A DNA stretch of 64,000 nucleotides from Streptomyces sp. NBC_00414 (GTDB lineage Bacteria; Actinomycetota; Actinomycetes; Streptomycetales; Streptomycetaceae), in NCBI RefSeq assembly GCF_036038375.1, contig NZ_CP107935.1, positions 6,448,001-6,512,000 of the forward strand, given 5' to 3'. Below the pieces are notes generated by a model. That model searched no databases. It was not told the origin of the DNA and worked only from the letters and a program-made list of their open reading frames with translations. This document shows positions 61,649 to 64,000 of the stretch, piece by piece (position 1 is the stretch's first letter; each line of letters opens with the position of its first letter). The position numbers were made by a program, and so were the translations under genes.

Positions 61649-62526
61649 CTACATGTCCGCGAACAGCTCTTCCATGCCGGTGGCTGTGACCGCCCGGTCG
61701 AACCAGACGCCGAGGGTCTCCAGATCGGTGCAGCCGGTGATGCGCTCGTGGGCGGCCTCGGGGACGTCGATGCCGCGGAGGGTGAGGAGACGGAGGATGT
61801 CCTCGGTCCGGCTCTGAGCCACCCCTTTGTTGATGGACTCCTCAATGATGGTTCCGCTGCCGGGGAAGCGACTGGTGTATGTGGCCATCAAGTTCCTCCA
61901 TAGTGCGCGCGTCCGGGGGTCGCCCAGACCGATCTCGATGAATTCCGCCCAGTCCTTCGCGGCTTGGCCGCCGGTGTCGACGAGTGCCGTCGCCAGAGCG
62001 TCCAGTATCGCAGGGAGAGCGGGATCCTTGGCGTGGGTAGTACTGAGAAGGCCGAGAGGCCGAGGTCTTGTGCCGCCTCGTCCGGGTCGATGATCGCGGG
62101 GAGGTTGTCAGGCCCCAGGACCAGTGGGAAGACAGCGATGCTGGTGTGAGTGGACGGGCCGATACGGATGGGCTCGGCCGCCCAGGATGCGGTGGACTTG
62201 TCTTGGCAGATGACAAGGAGGACCGGGGGCAGCTCGTACTTGGCGTATAGATGTGCCAGGTAGTACGTCCAGCTGTTGAGCTTGTCCGGGTCCCGGCGTC
62301 CCTGCATCTCGATGGCGAGCAGGTAGCTTCCGCTGTTCGCCGTGTCGACCCGTAACAGGGTGTCCACGCGTCGTTCGAGCGGCCTGATCTCGGTGAGATC
62401 GGTGTCCAGGAGCTGGACGTCCGTGGGTTCGGGGAGAGTGATGCCGGCCTTCGGGAGGGCCCGGGCGAACAGCCGGGGGTCCTCCCTGAAGATCTGATGC
62501 AACGCCTCATGTGGTGAGCTGACCAT
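61649..62526 (-). pseudogene. Rpn-type (PD-(D/E)XK) nuclease-like gene, frameshifted
   Basis: The N-terminal frame (62526 to about 62040) reads ALHQIFREDPRLFARALP, RVDTLL, LLAIEMQGRRDPDKLNSW and ends sensibly at LSAFSVL. It then turns into nonsense, while the next frame supplies AKDPALPAILDALATALVD, WAEFIEIGLG and the usual RTEDILRLLTLRGIDVP tail to 61649. One base missing near 62040 explains it. The ExxQ-type core fits the recombination-promoting nuclease family. It contains a TTA codon (62353-62355). Confidence 0.72.
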
Positions 62527-62578
62527 GCGACGGAACGTAGCGAGCTGCGCTGCCGGCGGACGGGTGAATGGCGTGCGT

Positions 62579-62779
62579 TCAGTCGTACGCGTGATTTTGC
62601 CTCTGGCCTATGCCAAGCATGCGTATCAGGGCGGCGAGCTGGCGGGGGCCGGTGGTGAGGATGGTTTCCGGGTCGTCGCTCTCCCGGAGGAGGATCGTTC
62701 CGGTGGTGGGGGTGGCCAGGTAGACACAGGAGGACCCCGTCTCGCTGTACGTGGACTTCTGCCATTGCGGGGTGGACAC
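62579..62779 (-). CDS. DUF397 domain protein
   Basis: A 66-residue protein with the DUF397 pattern WQKSTYSETGSSCVYLA, LLRESDDPETIL. Such small actinobacterial proteins usually accompany XRE regulators; none is present here, so it may be an orphan. GTG 62779 is chosen because the domain begins immediately after. Function is unknown. Confidence 0.72.
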   Translation of the reverse strand: MSTPQWQKSTYSETGSSCVYLATPTTGTILLRESDDPETILTTGPRQLAALIRMLGIGQRQNHAYD

Positions 62780-62913
62780 GGGGCGACTTCGAGCTGGACA
62801 CGTCCGGGTTCTTCGTCCGCGCGGCCGACGGGAACGCGGAAGGCGCGCGGGGCGCGTGAAGGCCGGGTGCCGACGGTCCGCGTAGGAGATCGACGCGGAC
62901 CGAGTGGGACGGG

Positions 62914-64000
62914 TCAGCCCGTCAGGCCCAGCTCCCTTGCGATCAGCATGCGCTGGACCTCGCTCGTGCCCTCGCCGATTTCCAGGATCTTGGAGTCGCG
63001 CCACATGCGGGCCACCGGGTACTCGTTCATGAAGCCGTAGCCGCCGTGGATTTGGGTGGCGTCACGGGCGTTGTCGACGGCGATCGTGGAGGAGTGGAGC
63101 TTGGCCAGGGCCGCCTCCTTCTTGAAGGGCTCGCCCGCCACCAGGCGGGAGGCCGCGTCGCGCCAGGCCAGGCGGGCCGTGTACGCCCGCATCTCCATGT
63201 CCGCGATCTTGAACTGGATCGCCTGGTTCGCGCCGATCGGGCGGCCGAAGGCGTGGCGTTCTTTTGCGTATTTCACCGACTCGTCCACGCAGCCCTGGGC
63301 CAGGCCTGTCGCGAGCGCCGCGATGGCGATGCGGCCCTCGTCCAGGATGCGGAGGAACTGCGCGTAACCGCGACCCTCTTCGCCGAGCAGGTTCGCGGCC
63401 GGGACGCGGACGTCCGCGAAGGACAGTTCGCGGGTGTCCGAGGCGTTCCAGCCGACCTTGGAGTAGGGGGCGGCCACCGTGAAGCCCGGGGTGCCGGACG
63501 GGACGATGATCGAGGAGATCCGCGGCCCCCCGTCGGGCTTGCGGCCCGTCACCGCCGTGACCGTCACCAGGCCCGTGATGTCCGTGCCCGAGTTGGTGAT
63601 GAAGCACTTGGAGCCGTTGATCACCCATTCGTTCGTCGCCTCGTCCAGGCGGGCCGTCGTGCGCGTCGCGCCCGCGTCCGAGCCGCCGTCCGGCTCGGTC
63701 AGGCCGAACGCGCCCAGCAACTCGCCCGAGCAGAGGCGGGGCAGCCACTCCGCCTTCTGTTCCGGGGTCCCGAAGAGGTGGATCGGCATCGCGCCGAGCG
63801 AGACCCCCGCCTCCAGGGTGATCGCCACCGAGGAGTCCACGCGGGCCAGTTCTTCCAGGACGATGCCCAGCGCCAGGTAGTCGCCGCCCATGCCGCCGTA
63901 CTCCTCCGGGAACGGCAGCCCGAACAGGCCCATCCGGCCCATCTCACGGACGATCTCGTACGGGAACTCGTGCCGCTCGTAGAAGTCCCCGATCTTCGGT
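62914..64000 (-). CDS. Acyl-CoA dehydrogenase (5' end outside window)
   Basis: At least 361 residues are visible, open to the window edge. LGAFGLTEPDGGSDAG (FAD/substrate), WVINGSKCFITNSG, GANQAIQFKIADMEM and YPVARMWRDSKILEIGEGTSEVQRMLIARELG are those of short/branched-chain acyl-CoA dehydrogenases; the order of neighbours suggests the isovaleryl-CoA type (AcdH of leucine degradation), which is an inference. It oxidises an acyl-CoA to the enoyl-CoA with FAD. Confidence 0.88.
   Translation of the reverse strand, partial: PKIGDFYERHEFPYEIVREMGRMGLFGLPFPEEYGGMGGDYLALGIVLEELARVDSSVAITLEAGVSLGAMPIHLFGTPEQKAEWLPRLCSGELLGAFGLTEPDGGSDAGATRTTARLDEATNEWVINGSKCFITNSGTDITGLVTVTAVTGRKPDGGPRISSIIVPSGTPGFTVAAPYSKVGWNASDTRELSFADVRVPAANLLGEEGRGYAQFLRILDEGRIAIAALATGLAQGCVDESVKYAKERHAFGRPIGANQAIQFKIADMEMRAYTARLAWRDAASRLVAGEPFKKEAALAKLHSSTIAVDNARDATQIHGGYGFMNEYPVARMWRDSKILEIGEGTSEVQRMLIARELGLTG

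Noticed and set aside
62780..62860. Plus-strand peptide DFELDTSGFFVRAADGN ending at a TGA, possible gene remnant
   Set aside because: The composition looks protein-like, but the frame is short, has no start or ribosome-binding site and matches no family I recognise.

Overview
The window is chromosomal DNA of a Streptomyces species. The evidence is very high GC, pervasive GC-rich third positions, GTG and TTG starts, ATGA/GTGA-coupled operons and near-absence of TTA codons (two recognised: one in adpA, one in a broken accessory gene). The right part contains the recognisable block bglC-cebGFE-cebR-tRNA-His-orn-adpA-...-glmS-...-GH20-desDCBA-desE-acyl-CoA dehydrogenase. From memory this order matches the S. 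coelicolor SCO2779-SCO2798 neighbourhood; that comparison is recall, not a search.

Layout. 1-5.6 kb: end of a peptidoglycan-binding protein, SPFH membrane protein, P-loop kinase, chitin-active LPMO with a DasR-type operator, DUF3592 protein, acyl-CoA ligase. 5.6-15.1 kb: tRNA-Lys, IclR regulator, an EhuABCD-type transporter, DUF3830 protein, amidase, D-2-hydroxyacid dehydrogenase and two Asp/Glu-racemase-like proteins, which together look like an uptake-plus-catabolism locus. 15.1-20.6 kb: a 241-bp inverted repeat, an LLM-type oxidoreductase, a PAS-GGDEF-EAL protein (probable cdgA), an M6 metalloprotease and a second tRNA-Lys. 20.6-27.5 kb: primase/polymerase-like protein, tandem repeat array, and a translationally coupled nuclease - unknown protein - SF1 helicase operon that resembles a Dna2 enzyme divided over three polypeptides, followed upstream by a PAP2 phosphatase. 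27.7-36.2 kb: histidine phosphatase, HTH/TPR regulator, small proteins, spermidine-synthase-like protein, two-component system and a CBM2-GH18 chitinase. 36.4-45.1 kb: cellobiose/cellotriose uptake and hydrolysis under CebR, tRNA-His, oligoribonuclease and the developmental regulator AdpA with its TTA codon. 45.4-53.9 kb: small membrane protein, universal stress protein, glmS, metallophosphoesterase, DUF4429 protein, secreted hexosaminidase. 54-64 kb: desferrioxamine biosynthesis (desABCD) and uptake (desE) under iron boxes, a frameshifted siderophore-interacting reductase, a frameshifted Rpn-type nuclease, a DUF397 protein and a partial acyl-CoA dehydrogenase.

How the parts fit. Chitin use (LPMO, GH18, GH20, each with a DasR-like site nearby), cello-oligosaccharide use (ceb/bglC with two CebR boxes) and GlmS connect polysaccharide breakdown to amino-sugar metabolism. 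A c-di-GMP enzyme, Orn (which removes pGpG) and AdpA place developmental control in the same stretch. Most longer intergenic gaps carry copies of one interspersed GC-rich repeat, which has also entered the reading frame of the nuclease gene. The most notable points are the three-part nuclease/helicase operon, a 38-bp perfect palindrome that is at once terminator and the 3' coding end of two convergent genes, a hairpin able to mask a ribosome-binding site, and single-base frameshifts in two genes of the siderophore region.
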